NCBI RefSeq assembly: GCF_029603165.1
Contig: NZ_JAQSVC010000002.1
Coordinates: forward strand, 310,001-374,000
Origin: Galbibacter pacificus
GTDB taxonomy: Bacteria > Bacteroidota > Bacteroidia > Flavobacteriales > Flavobacteriaceae
Reading direction: 5' to 3'
DNA length: 64,000 nucleotides
Translations under genes and position numbers: made by a program
The notes under the pieces: model-generated
Seen by the model: only the letters and a program-made list of their open reading frames with translations
Database searches by the model: none
Told to the model about the DNA's origin: nothing
Shown here: positions 25,976 through 34,057 of the stretch, in pieces
Position numbering within the stretch: position 1 is the stretch's first letter
Layout: the number at the start of each line of letters is the position of its first letter

Positions 25976-28744
25976 ATCTTTTAAAAAATGACCGGTATGG
26001 CTTTCCTTTACTTTAACAATTTCTTCTGGAGTTCCTGCAGCCACAAGATTTCCGCCCTTTTCGCCACCGCCGGGGCCAAGGTCGATAATGTAATCGGCAC
26101 ATTTTATAAGGTCCAGGTTGTGCTCCACGACAATAATGGAATGTCCTTTTTCTATTAAAGCATTAAAGGACTTTAGCAGTTTTTTTATGTCGTGAAAATG
26201 AAGTCCCGTTGTGGGCTCGTCAAAAATAAAGAGCGTTTTCTTTTTAGTTTGCCCTTTCACCAAGAACGAAGCCAGTTTTATACGTTGGGCCTCGCCACCG
26301 GAAAGGGTAGAGGATGATTGCCCAAGGGTTACATAACCAAGGCCTACGTCTTGTAACGGTTGAAGCTTGGATACAATTTTCTTTTCCTTGTTTTTTTGAA
26401 AAAAAGCAACGGCATCATCAATGGTTAAATTGAGGATATCATCAATGTTTTTATCGTTAAACTTAACTTCCAGGATATCTTTTTTAAAACGTTTCCCGCC
26501 ACAGGTCTCGCATTCCAAATGGACATCGGCCATGAACTGCATTTCAATGGTTACTTCGCCTTCTCCTTTACAGGTTTCGCAGCGACCACCATCAACATTG
26601 AACGAAAAATGCTTTGGCTGATAGCCCCTCATTTTTGAAAGTTTTTGTTTGGAAAAAAGGGTTCTTATGTCGTCGTAAGCTTTTATGTAAGTTACCGGAT
26701 TGGAACGTGAAGAGCGCCCAATGGGATTTTGGTCTACAAATTCTACCGATGCCAAACTGCCGTATTCTCCTTCTATTCCCGAAAATTGCCCGGCTTTTTC
26801 ACCATATCCGCCGGTTTCTTTTAAAATAGCGGGGTATAACAATTTTTTTACCAACGTACTTTTACCGCTTCCCGAGACACCTGTAACTATGGTTAAGGTG
26901 TTCAAGGGAAAGGTAATATCTATATTGTTAAGGTTATTTTCGCGCGCGCCTTTTATTTTTATATAGTTTTTGCATTTTCTACGTTCTCCCGGCACCGTAA
27001 TTTGGTCTTTACCGCTTAGGTATTTGGCGGTAAGCGAGTTTAATTTTACAATCTCTCCAAAACTTCCCGTAGCAACCACTTCGCCACCGAGCGTTCCGGC
27101 CTCTGGGCCAATATCTATAATTTCATCGGCGGCTTTCATGATATCTTCGTCGTGTTCCACCACAATAACCGTATTGCCCAAGTCCCGTAAAGATTGTAAT
27201 ACGGTAATGAGCTTTTCGGTATCTTTTGGGTGGAGTCCAATACTGGGCTCGTCCAAAATATACATAGACCCCACCAAACTGCTCCCGAGCGATGTAGCCA
27301 AGTTTATCCGCTGGGATTCACCTCCAGAGAGTGTGTTGGATTTTCTGTTGAGGGTGAGGTAATCTAGGCCTACATTGCTTAAAAAGCCTAAACGATTGTT
27401 GATTTCCTTTAATAAACGCTGGGAAATAGCAATCTCGTTTTCGTTTAATGAAATGCCATTGAAATGATTCTTTAAGGTATGCAACGGCATTTCAACCAAA
27501 TCGGTAATGGTTTTCCCGTCAACTTTTACATAATTGGCTTCCTCGCGAAGCCTTTTCCCCTTACAGAGCGAACATTTAGTTTTTCCGCGGTAGCGGGAGA
27601 GCATCACCCGGTTTTGTATTTTATAGCTTTTTTCTTCCAGTTCATTAAAAAAATCGGTCAATCCGGTAAAATATTTATTCCCTTTCCAGACCAGTTCCTT
27701 TTGCGCTTCCGATAGTTCAAACCACGGTTTATGGATAGGAAAATCAAATTTATAGGCATTGTTCACTAATTGATCGCGGTACCAGCTCATGCTTTCGCCA
27801 CGCCATGCAAAAATGGCATTTTCGTAAATAGACAATCCTGTGTTGGGAACTATTAAATCTTCGTCAAGGCCAATTACATCCCCATAACCTTCGCAACGCG
27901 GGCAAGCTCCGTAGGGGTTGTTAAAACTAAAAAGATGAATGTTGGGTTCCAGGAACTGCATCCCGTCCAATTCAAATTTATTGCTAAAAAGTGTTTGTTT
28001 GTTATTATCAAGGTTTTCAATAATACATTTTCCTTTCCCTTCAAAAAAAGCAGTATCGACGGCATCGGCCAAACGGTTGTAAAAATCTTCATCGTCCTTC
28101 ACAATAATCCGATCTATCACCAAATAGAAATCATGACCTATTTCTTCTTCGATTTCATCAATTCTAAGTACTTCATTTTTATATTTAATTCGGGCATAGC
28201 CTTGTTGCGATAATATTTCCAGTGTTTTTAAAACGCTTCTATCTTCCGGTATATGTACTTGGGCCAACAACAACAATTTACTACGTTCCTCGAAGCTTTT
28301 TACAAAATTGATAACATCGGTAACGGTATTTTTTTTAACTTCTTGGCCCGAAATAGGGGAATAGGTGCGGCCTATGCGGGCATACAAGAGTTTTAAATAG
28401 TCATATATTTCGGTAGTAGTCCCAACGGTAGACCGGGGATTGGTGGAATTTACTTTTTGTTCTATGGCAATGGCAGGAGCAATACCTTTTATATAATCTA
28501 CCTTGGGTTTGTTAAGCCGGCCCAAAAATTGACGCGCATACGAAGAAAGGCTTTCTACATAACGGCGCTGTCCTTCTGCATAAAGCGTATCAAAGGCCAA
28601 AGAGGATTTCCCGCTACCGGAAAGCCCGGTAATTACAACCAGTTTGTTTCGGGGAATAACAACATTGATGTTTTTTAGGTTGTGAAGTTTGGCCCCTTTA
28701 ATTATAATATTTTCCTTCGGATTTACAGTAGAAATATCTGTCAT
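25967..28744 (-). CDS. uvrA: Excinuclease ABC subunit A
   Basis: UvrA is the DNA-damage-recognition ATPase of nucleotide excision repair and acts with UvrB and UvrC. The 925-residue protein has two ABC modules: Walker [10 protein letters not shown] and GVSGSGKST, signatures [12 protein letters not shown] and [12 protein letters not shown], and zinc-binding Cys pairs ([17 protein letters not shown] with CETCGGKR). I place the start at the ATG at 28742-28744 (MTDISTV) rather than at an upstream alternative codon, because homology begins there. Promoter control is not evident. It is a very secure call. Confidence 0.97.
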   Translation of the reverse strand: MTDISTVNPKENIIIKGAKLHNLKNINVVIPRNKLVVITGLSGSGKSSLAFDTLYAEGQRRYVESLSSYARQFLGRLNKPKVDYIKGIAPAIAIEQKVNSTNPRSTVGTTTEIYDYLKLLYARIGRTYSPISGQEVKKNTVTDVINFVKSFEERSKLLLLAQVHIPEDRSVLKTLEILSQQGYARIKYKNEVLRIDEIEEEIGHDFYLVIDRIIVKDDEDFYNRLADAVDTAFFEGKGKCIIENLDNNKQTLFSNKFELDGMQFLEPNIHLFSFNNPYGACPRCEGYGDVIGLDEDLIVPNTGLSIYENAIFAWRGESMSWYRDQLVNNAYKFDFPIHKPWFELSEAQKELVWKGNKYFTGLTDFFNELEEKSYKIQNRVMLSRYRGKTKCSLCKGKRLREEANYVKVDGKTITDLVEMPLHTLKNHFNGISLNENEIAISQRLLKEINNRLGFLSNVGLDYLTLNRKSNTLSGGESQRINLATSLGSSLVGSMYILDEPSIGLHPKDTEKLITVLQSLRDLGNTVIVVEHDEDIMKAADEIIDIGPEAGTLGGEVVATGSFGEIVKLNSLTAKYLSGKDQITVPGERRKCKNYIKIKGARENNLNNIDITFPLNTLTIVTGVSGSGKSTLVKKLLYPAILKETGGYGEKAGQFSGIEGEYGSLASVEFVDQNPIGRSSRSNPVTYIKAYDDIRTLFSKQKLSKMRGYQPKHFSFNVDGGRCETCKGEGEVTIEMQFMADVHLECETCGGKRFKKDILEVKFNDKNIDDILNLTIDDAVAFFQKNKEKKIVSKLQPLQDVGLGYVTLGQSSSTLSGGEAQRIKLASFLVKGQTKKKTLFIFDEPTTGLHFHDIKKLLKSFNALIEKGHSIIVVEHNLDLIKCADYIIDLGPGGGEKGGNLVAAGTPEEIVKVKESHTGHFLKDKL

Positions 28745-28832
28745 AACAATAAAACAAACCACAAAGATAACAATCTAATTTCAGCTTTAGAAGTTGGGGG
28801 TTAAAAAGAAAATTGAGCTTTTGAGAAAAAAA

Positions 28833-28865
28833 TTTGTGATTTTTTTAAGAAAAATATTATATTTG
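28833..28865 (+). promoter_or_regulatory. Bacteroidota-type promoter for the ECF sigma gene
   Basis: TTTG at 28833-28836 and TATATTTG at 28858-28865 are separated by 21 bases and fit the -33/-7 consensus of the phylum's primary sigma factor. The gene starts about 115 bases downstream, leaving a long leader. Confidence 0.6.
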
Positions 28866-28981
28866 GTGCCTATCATTGCTAAAACGAACGCCTATATCAT
28901 AAGATTACTTTTTAAAAATTAATGAATTAACAAAGCGCATCCCTGATGGGGATTGGTGTTTTATTATTAAAAAGTAATTGT

Positions 28982-29563
28982 ATGGAGCAAATTCTTCAAG
29001 ACTCTGCCTTAGTGGCGAGTTATATAAAAGGCGACGAAAAATCATTGGAAATTTTAATTAACAGACATTCGCACAGGATTTATAGTTTTATATTTTCAAA
29101 AGTTTACGACAGGGATATTACTGAAGATATTTTTCAAGACACTTTTATTAAAGTCATTAAAACATTAAAAAGAGGTAATTACAACGAGGAAGGTAAATTC
29201 TTGCCTTGGGTTATGCGCATTGCCCATAACCTTGTAATAGATCATTTTAGAAAGAGCTCCAGGATGCCCAAATTTGAAGGCAGCGACGATTTTAATATTT
29301 TTTCCGTGCTTGGTGACCCTTCTTTGAATGCTGAAAAGCAACTTATTAAAAATCAAGTGGAGACCGATGTAAAAAAGCTTATAGACGAATTGCCGGAAGA
29401 CCAGAAAGAGGTGCTTATCATGCGCTTGTACAAAGACATGAGCTTCAAAGAAATATCAGAACAAACAAACGTAAGTATTAATACAGCTTTGGGAAGAATG
29501 CGTTATGCAATAATTAATTTGAGGAAGATGGTAGAAAAGAATAACATAGTTTTAACAAACTAG
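28982..29563 (+). CDS. ECF-subfamily RNA polymerase sigma factor
   Basis: A 193-residue sigma-70 protein with only regions 2 and 4. Region 2 holds LINRHSHRIYSFIFSKVYDRDITEDIFQDTFIKV (quoted in part: DITEDIFQDTFIKV) and region 4 holds LPEDQKEVLIMRLYKDMSFKEISEQTN with a helix-turn-helix. I chose the ATG at 28982 because the sequence before it has no sigma homology. No FecR or other membrane anti-sigma gene is next to it; instead a very small gene follows. It probably directs polymerase to an envelope or stress regulon that cannot be defined here. Confidence 0.92.
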   Translation: MEQILQDSALVASYIKGDEKSLEILINRHSHRIYSFIFSKVYDRDITEDIFQDTFIKVIKTLKRGNYNEEGKFLPWVMRIAHNLVIDHFRKSSRMPKFEGSDDFNIFSVLGDPSLNAEKQLIKNQVETDVKKLIDELPEDQKEVLIMRLYKDMSFKEISEQTNVSINTALGRMRYAIINLRKMVEKNNIVLTN

Positions 29564-29617
29564 CACAATATTAATATGCAAGCCCCGTTATTTAAATATA
29601 TTATAAAAATTTGGGGC

Positions 29618-29761
29618 ATGGCTAAACTTTACACTTTTCAAGAATCAAAATCAGATTTATTAAATCCCAAAGAATCAACTATTGAATTTTTACTTAGTTA
29701 TTCTAAGGCTTTAAGTGTTATGAAGTACAAAGAGTATGAATTTGAGTCCTTACTCAATTAA
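29618..29761 (+). CDS. Small acidic protein downstream of the ECF sigma factor
   Basis: A 47-residue ORF (MAKLYTFQESKSDLLNPKES..., ending YEFESLLN) with no signal peptide or membrane helix and the composition of a small helical soluble protein. An upstream ATG at 29576 would add 14 residues, but I prefer 29618 because the extension looks non-coding and GGGGC lies just before the codon. Position after a sigma gene with no anti-sigma suggests co-transcription and perhaps modulation of the sigma factor. Function unknown. Confidence 0.55.
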   Translation: MAKLYTFQESKSDLLNPKESTIEFLLSYSKALSVMKYKEYEFESLLN

Positions 29762-29771
29762 ACTTTTTCTG

Positions 29772-29805
29772 AAAAGACCTGCTAATATTTTAGCGGGTCT
29801 TTTTA
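29772..29805. terminator. Intrinsic terminator overlapping the end of nth
   Basis: AAAGACC-T-GCTAA pairs with TTAGC-G-GGTCTTT, followed by a T-run. The 3' arm also encodes the last codons of the convergent nth gene, so terminator and coding sequence share bases. Confidence 0.85.
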
Positions 29806-30455
29806 GTTTTGGACTGATATTCCTTAATCACCGATTTTCTACCGATAGTATTTGTGATAATGTCTTTTTCAAGATTCCAGCCCCGTGCCGGTGAAAATTC
29901 CCGTGCATAATAAATAATTTGCAGATGAAGCTTGTTCCACGATGCTTTTGGGAACAGCCTTTTAGCGTCTTTTTCGGTCTGGGTTACATTTTTCCCGTTA
30001 GACAGGCCCCATCGGTACATCAGCCTATGGATATGGGTGTCAACTGGAAAAGCAGGAATGCCAAAAGCTTGAGACATAACTACACTGGCCGTTTTATGGC
30101 CAACGGCAGGCAACGATTCCAAAGCTTCAAAATCTGCGGGGACTTCTCCATTGTATTTATCGATTAAAATACGGGACAACCCGTATATTCCTTTAGATTT
30201 CATAGGCGATAGCCCCACGGGCCTTATAATATCTCGTATTTCGTCTATTGACAATTTCACCATTTGGTACGGGTTCGAAGCCCTGCTGAACAATAACGGG
30301 GTTATTTGGTTAACGCGCGCATCTGTACTTTGTGCAGAAAGCAATACGGCAATTAAAAGCGTATATGGATCTGTATGGTCTAAAGGGATTGGTACCGTGG
30401 GATATATGCTATTTAATGTGTTCCTGATAAAGTCAACCTTTTCTGCTTTGGTCAT
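29790..30455 (-). CDS. nth: Endonuclease III-type DNA glycosylase lacking the iron-sulfur cysteines
   Basis: A base-excision-repair glycosylase/AP lyase of 221 residues. The helix-hairpin-helix LPAVGHKTASVV contains the catalytic Lys121, and Asp139 lies in PVDTHIHR; both match E. coli Nth positions (120 and 138). The C-terminal four cysteines that hold the [4Fe-4S] cluster in E. coli are absent: the equivalent region reads YAREFSPARGWNLEKDII with no Cys. The start at 30453-30455 (MTKAEKV) is preferred over a much longer upstream extension that has no homology. Active-site residues are intact, so activity is expected. Confidence 0.92.
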   Translation of the reverse strand: MTKAEKVDFIRNTLNSIYPTVPIPLDHTDPYTLLIAVLLSAQSTDARVNQITPLLFSRASNPYQMVKLSIDEIRDIIRPVGLSPMKSKGIYGLSRILIDKYNGEVPADFEALESLPAVGHKTASVVMSQAFGIPAFPVDTHIHRLMYRWGLSNGKNVTQTEKDAKRLFPKASWNKLHLQIIYYAREFSPARGWNLEKDIITNTIGRKSVIKEYQSKTKKTR

Positions 30456-30509
30456 TTTTTGTAATTTTAGACAAAAATAACCGAACATATTACAAATAAA
30501 AAATTGTTT

Positions 30510-30965
30510 ATGGATACACTGCAAGCAGGAGACAAAGTACCTGCATTTACGGCAAAGGACCAAGATGGAAATAGCATAACCTTGGCCGATTACAAAGGAA
30601 AAAAACTCATTGTATTTTTTTACCCAAAAGCAAGCACGCCCGGCTGTACCGCCGAAGCATGTAATTTGAGGGACAACTATCAAGAGTTAAAGGCAAAAGG
30701 ATATAATTTGCTTGGCGTTAGTGCCGATTCCCAGAGGAGGCAAACTAATTTTAAAAATAAATACGAATTTCCCTTTCCGCTTCTAGCTGATGAAGATAAA
30801 ACGGTGATCAATGCTTTTGGAGTTTGGGGGCGTAAAAAATTTATGGGCAGGGAATACGACGGAATTCACAGAAAAACTTTTATTATTGATAAAAATGGAG
30901 TAGTGGAGCGCGTAATTGATAAAGTAAAGACCAAGGACCATGCCGCACAAATTCTTGAAGGATAA
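30510..30965 (+). CDS. bcp: Thioredoxin-dependent thiol peroxidase (BCP/PrxQ peroxiredoxin)
   Basis: A 151-residue peroxiredoxin that reduces hydrogen peroxide and organic peroxides using thioredoxin. The peroxidatic Cys46 is in ASTPGCTAEAC, with the resolving Cys51 five residues later, the classic alpha-helical 2-Cys PrxQ arrangement. GVSADS and the C-terminal FIIDKNGVV complete the fold. The ATG at 30510 (MDTLQAG) fits the family better than one two codons earlier. It is divergent from nth, with about 54 bases between starts. Confidence 0.95.
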   Translation: MDTLQAGDKVPAFTAKDQDGNSITLADYKGKKLIVFFYPKASTPGCTAEACNLRDNYQELKAKGYNLLGVSADSQRRQTNFKNKYEFPFPLLADEDKTVINAFGVWGRKKFMGREYDGIHRKTFIIDKNGVVERVIDKVKTKDHAAQILEG

Positions 30966-30987
30966 TCTTCCATTGGTATAAAAAAAA

Positions 30988-31031
30988 TAAATCCCGGAAA
31001 AATTTTAAGTTTGTTCCGGGATTTATTTTTT
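30988..31031. terminator. Intrinsic terminator after bcp
   Basis: AAATCCCGGAA pairs with TTCCGGGATTT across a 20-base loop and is followed by a T-run. Given the A-rich other side, it may serve the convergent gene too. Confidence 0.85.
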
Positions 31032-31069
31032 GATTAATTTTTCCGATAAAATAGTTAAAGAAAACCCTG

Positions 31070-31660
31070 CTATACCTTTTTAGTATTTTCTTCTTTAAGT
31101 TTTTGTGCTTTCCCTTTCCAATCGTCTCTTTTGATCCTGCCGGGGAAAAACTCGATAAGCTCCGTTACTACTTCAATGTCATCATCGGTTAATCTGCTAA
31201 GTTGATCGTATTTAAAAAGACCAATACTGTTTAGTTTTTTTTCAATAAAAGGGCCAATCCCTTCAATACGCTTTAAATCGTCTTTGTTTGCTTCGGTGGC
31301 GACACCAATTTTAGAGAAATCCAGTTTTTTTGTGATTTTTTGTTTTTTTACAGTAGCTACCTTAATATCTGTATCCAAGGCCATGCCGCTTCTTCCGCGC
31401 GTTTGAATTGCTTTAATGGTATTGTCTTCAGTGAAGGAAAGGGGTTCTTTTTTTAAATGATTGGAAAGCCTGGTTTTTTCGAGCATGCATTTTTCCAGTT
31501 CACTTTTATGGGCATGTTTTTTTATGGAATATCCAATTCTGTACCCTATAATAAATGCTATAACCAGTCCTGCAATAAAAATATACAAGTGGTTGTTATT
31601 ATCTATTTTAAAAAGGGGTGTGCTGTCTATTTGAAGGAGAAAAAGGGTAAGTTTTATCAT
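31070..31660 (-). CDS. Membrane-anchored protein with C-terminal helix-hairpin-helix domain
   Basis: A 196-residue protein with one transmembrane helix (about 26-44, YIFIAGLVIAFIIGYRIGY), a charged linker, and a C-terminal domain LKRIEGIGPFIEKKLNSIGL...EFFPGRIKRDDWKGKA. That pattern resembles the HhH-like domain sometimes fused to or mislabelled as ribosomal protein L21 or NADH dehydrogenase in Bacteroidota. The HhH suggests nucleic-acid binding or a protein-protein fold near the inner membrane. No operon partner is apparent. Confidence 0.7.
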   Translation of the reverse strand: MIKLTLFLLQIDSTPLFKIDNNNHLYIFIAGLVIAFIIGYRIGYSIKKHAHKSELEKCMLEKTRLSNHLKKEPLSFTEDNTIKAIQTRGRSGMALDTDIKVATVKKQKITKKLDFSKIGVATEANKDDLKRIEGIGPFIEKKLNSIGLFKYDQLSRLTDDDIEVVTELIEFFPGRIKRDDWKGKAQKLKEENTKKV

Positions 31661-31798
31661 TATTCAGTAATCATTAAATATTAGTTTGGGTATATAAAAA
31701 TACTAATTACTGACTAATTTTAATAAAATTGAGATAATTAAATTGATGAATAAGGCTGATAGATAATATATGTGACGTTTTTATTGTTTCAAGAACTA

Positions 31799-31833
31799 AA
31801 AAAAGGCCTCCATATTAAACATGGAAGCCTTAA
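31799..31833 (-). terminator. Intrinsic terminator after the coiled-coil/OmpA-like gene
   Basis: Reading the minus strand, AAGGC-T-TCCAT pairs with ATGGA-G-GCCTT and runs into a T-tract. It ends the gene at 31879-32634. Confidence 0.85.
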
Positions 31834-31878
31834 AATAATTAATTCTTTATCCAAAATGGATGATACTTATATGTGTTT

Positions 31879-32634
31879 TTAGTTTGTGCTTTTTAATTCG
31901 TCACGTATGTCAAGGTAGAAAGCATTAAAGTCCGGATGAAGAAAAACATAGGAAACATTGCTTCCCCCCGCCGTAATTGTAGATTTAAGTCTGGCAGGCG
32001 CTACATTGTAACTTTCCAACAATAATTCCGAGATCGAAGCCGCCCTTAACGAATTGGTATTCCAGTCGCCTCCGCTGCTTTGAACAGAAACCATAAGGGA
32101 TTCGTATTTATTGATTACTGCAGAAATTCTTCCTACAAATTCTTTGGCCGGTTCTTCTATTTTAGCATTATCTGCCTTGTCTCCATAAAGAAAACCATTG
32201 TCCATTTTAATTAAAATAGACCCTTTTTCAACACCAATCTGGGCATTTTCTCCTAAGGTTTTTTTAAGGTCAGTAAGAACCAAAAAAGCAATGGAGTCGT
32301 TGGCACTGTAGACGTCTCTTACTTGTTTTAATTGTGCTTCTTTTTTGTTTAGGGCCTCCAGTGTTTTACCAATACTGTTGGATTGTTGCGTGGATGTAGA
32401 CAAAAACTTGTTCATGTTGTTGAGCAATTGCTCGTTTGTGTGTTTAAGCTCATCTACTTGGTTTTCTAAGCTAGAAACTTTTGTTTGTGCCAAACTTAGG
32501 TCGGCCTGGGTTTGGTTTAAAACTTTAAGCTGATCGTTCAATTTTGCGACCTCTTCTTTTAAGTCTTTCTTGCTTTGTGCAAAAACGGTTGTGCTAGCAA
32601 ATACTACCAATAAAATAGCATATAAAGTTCTCAT
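31879..32634 (-). CDS. Secreted coiled-coil protein with OmpA/MotB-like C-terminal domain
   Basis: 251 residues from the ATG at 32632-32634, which opens a clean signal peptide (MRTLYAILLVVFASTTVFAQ). An upstream Met would put 14 odd residues before the signal and is rejected. Residues 22-110 are heptad-like coiled coil (LKEEVAKLNDQLKVLNQTQ). The C-terminal half (about 125-250) resembles a divergent OmpA/MotB peptidoglycan-binding domain: ILIKMDNGFLYGDKA, LRAASISELLLESYNVAPARLKST. It likely sits in the periplasm linking the envelope to the wall. The domain call is by pattern and moderate. Confidence 0.7.
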   Translation of the reverse strand: MRTLYAILLVVFASTTVFAQSKKDLKEEVAKLNDQLKVLNQTQADLSLAQTKVSSLENQVDELKHTNEQLLNNMNKFLSTSTQQSNSIGKTLEALNKKEAQLKQVRDVYSANDSIAFLVLTDLKKTLGENAQIGVEKGSILIKMDNGFLYGDKADNAKIEEPAKEFVGRISAVINKYESLMVSVQSSGGDWNTNSLRAASISELLLESYNVAPARLKSTITAGGSNVSYVFLHPDFNAFYLDIRDELKSTN

Positions 32635-32890
32635 TGTATTAATGTAAAATTTGTTTTTAATGTTTAAATGTGGCACAAGATATTATTTTTTAATTATATG
32701 GCATAAAAAGAACCAAACCTTTATTATGTAATTTTGTTATGTCAATAACGTTTTACATGCCTTATGGAGCTATTAAAGGGGTTGTGTGTATGCATGAATA
32801 TGAAAAAAAACGTACCATATTTTTTAAATATAACTATTGCATGGAAAATCGATATATTTTTACAATTTTAACTAAAAAAGTAAAATATTA
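32635..32890. other. Long AT-rich spacer before the his operon
   Basis: Divergent spacer between the OmpA-like gene and the his promoter. No ORF of interest, repeat or stable hairpin was seen. It should hold the promoter of the minus-strand gene, but I could not place it with confidence. Confidence 0.5.
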
Positions 32891-32923
32891 TTTGGAAACC
32901 ATTTTTTAAATGACTTAAATTTG
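32891..32923 (+). promoter_or_regulatory. his operon promoter
   Basis: TTTG at 32891-32894 and TAAATTTG at 32916-32923 are separated by 21 bases, the same geometry as the ECF sigma promoter. Transcription should start near 32930, only about a dozen bases before the leader peptide start codon. Confidence 0.7.
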
Positions 32924-32941
32924 TAACAAGATTAAAAGAAA

Positions 32942-32998
32942 ATGAATTTCAACACTGTACATCATCATCATTTTTATACTTGCACTCAAGCGAGGTAA
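32942..32998 (+). CDS. His operon leader peptide (18 residues, four consecutive His)
   Basis: The ORF reads MNFNTVHHHHFYTCTQAR and stops. Four CAT codons at 32960-32971 act as a histidine sensor: low charged tRNA-His stalls the ribosome there. It lies between the his promoter and an intrinsic terminator, the classical position, and is too short for ordinary gene finders. Its 3' end (32984-32996) doubles as the 5' arm of the antiterminator. Confidence 0.9.
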   Translation: MNFNTVHHHHFYTCTQAR

Positions 32999-33064
32999 AA
33001 ATGCTATGTACAATTTTAAAACATATGTAAAACCCGTTTGAGTAACATCAAACGGGTTTTTTTA
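32955..33064 (+). promoter_or_regulatory. Histidine-responsive transcription attenuator
   Basis: Two exclusive structures are visible. The terminator pairs 33029-33041 with 33050-33062. The antiterminator pairs ACTCAAGCGAGGT (32984-32996) with ACCCGTTTGAGT (33032-33043): 12 pairs with one G-U and one bulged A. A third pairing, TGTACAT (32955-32961) with ATGTACA (33005-33011), may pause polymerase. A ribosome stalled on the His codons leaves 32984-32996 free, so the antiterminator forms and hisG is read. A ribosome reaching the stop covers it and the terminator forms. Confidence 0.88.
33029..33064 (+). terminator. Attenuator terminator of the his operon
   Basis: AAAACCCGTTTGA and TCAAACGGGTTTT form a 13-pair stem with a short loop, followed directly by a T-run. 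It ends 37 bases before the hisG start. Confidence 0.93.
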
Positions 33065-33100
33065 TTTACATTAAATAATTACCAACAAGACGAAATAGAA

Positions 33101-33964
33101 ATGGAAGAAAAAAAAATAAGGATTGCTATTCAAAAATCGGGCAGGCTTAACGAAGATTCCTTACGGATTCTTAAAGATTGCGGGATATCCATTGATAATG
33201 GCAGAGATCAATTAAAGGCATCGGCACGCAATTTCCCGTTGGAAGTTATGTATTTGCGAAACGGGGACATCCCACAATATTTAAGGGATGGCGTGGTAGA
33301 CTTGGCCATTGTGGGGGAAAACTTATTGATTGAAAAAGGCAGGGACCTGGAAGTAATTGAAAAATTGGGGTTTTCTAAATGCAAGGTGTCTTTGGCAGTG
33401 CCCAAAAACTTTAAATTCAAATCGGTAAAAGATTTGGAAGGTAAAAAAATAGCCACTTCGTATCCAAATACAGTCAATGAATTCCTTCAAAGGGAAAAAA
33501 TAAATGCCGAGCTTCATATAATTAACGGTTCGGTGGAGATTGCCCCGAATATAGGTTTGGCCGATGCCATTGTTGATATTGTTTCCAGTGGGAGCACGTT
33601 GTTTAAAAATAATTTAAAAGAAGCAATTACCATTTTAAGGAGCGAAGCCGTTTTGGTAGCCTCCCCAACAATAAGTCCGGAAATGCGGACATCCATAGAA
33701 AAACTTAGGTTTAGGATACAATCTGTTTTAAAGGCCCGCGACTCTAAATATGTGCTTTTAAATGCTCCAAATGATAAAATTGACAAAATAATAGAGCTTT
33801 TACCGGGAATGCGCAGCCCAACAGTGCTTCCTTTGGCAGAAGAAGGCTGGAGCTCCATACATACGGTTATCAACAAAGACCGTTTTTGGGAAATTATAGA
33901 CGAACTCAAGGCCATTGGGGCAGAAGGTATTTTGGTTTGCCCTATTGAAAAAATGGTGGTGTGA
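33101..33964 (+). CDS. hisG: ATP phosphoribosyltransferase, long form
   Basis: First step of histidine synthesis: ATP plus PRPP gives phosphoribosyl-ATP. The 287-residue length and the C-terminal ACT-like domain (RSPTVLPLAEEGWSSIHTV onward) mark the long HisG form, which is feedback-inhibited by histidine and needs no HisZ. The PRPP-binding region is VDIVSSGSTL. I start at the ATG at 33101 (MEEKKIRIAIQ), since the in-frame upstream extension runs back through the terminator hairpin. It is the first structural gene of the operon. Confidence 0.97.
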   Translation: MEEKKIRIAIQKSGRLNEDSLRILKDCGISIDNGRDQLKASARNFPLEVMYLRNGDIPQYLRDGVVDLAIVGENLLIEKGRDLEVIEKLGFSKCKVSLAVPKNFKFKSVKDLEGKKIATSYPNTVNEFLQREKINAELHIINGSVEIAPNIGLADAIVDIVSSGSTLFKNNLKEAITILRSEAVLVASPTISPEMRTSIEKLRFRIQSVLKARDSKYVLLNAPNDKIDKIIELLPGMRSPTVLPLAEEGWSSIHTVINKDRFWEIIDELKAIGAEGILVCPIEKMVV

Positions 33965-34021
33965 TTTATTAAAAATGATAAAAGGAATTAAGTTAAAGAA
34001 TTAAGGTTTTTATCTTATTAA

Positions 34022-34056
34022 CGAACAACGAACAACGAACAACGAACAACGAACAA
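34022..34056 (+). repeat. Five perfect tandem CGAACAA heptamers before hisD
   Basis: The five copies run without interruption to one base before the hisD ATG at 34058. They occupy the ribosome-binding region and are free of stable structure. One further CGAACAA touches the hisC ATG (35420-35426). Confidence 0.95.
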
Positions 34057-34057
34057 A

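Noticed and set aside
30456-30683. N-terminal extension of nth by 76 residues
   Set aside because: The extension is Cys- and aromatic-rich, unlike any Nth. It covers the divergent promoter and the start of bcp on the other strand. The internal ATG at 30453-30455 fits the family start.
33038-33100. Upstream start for hisG inside the attenuator
   Set aside because: It would begin within the terminator hairpin, whereas homology to HisG begins at MEEKKIRIAIQ.
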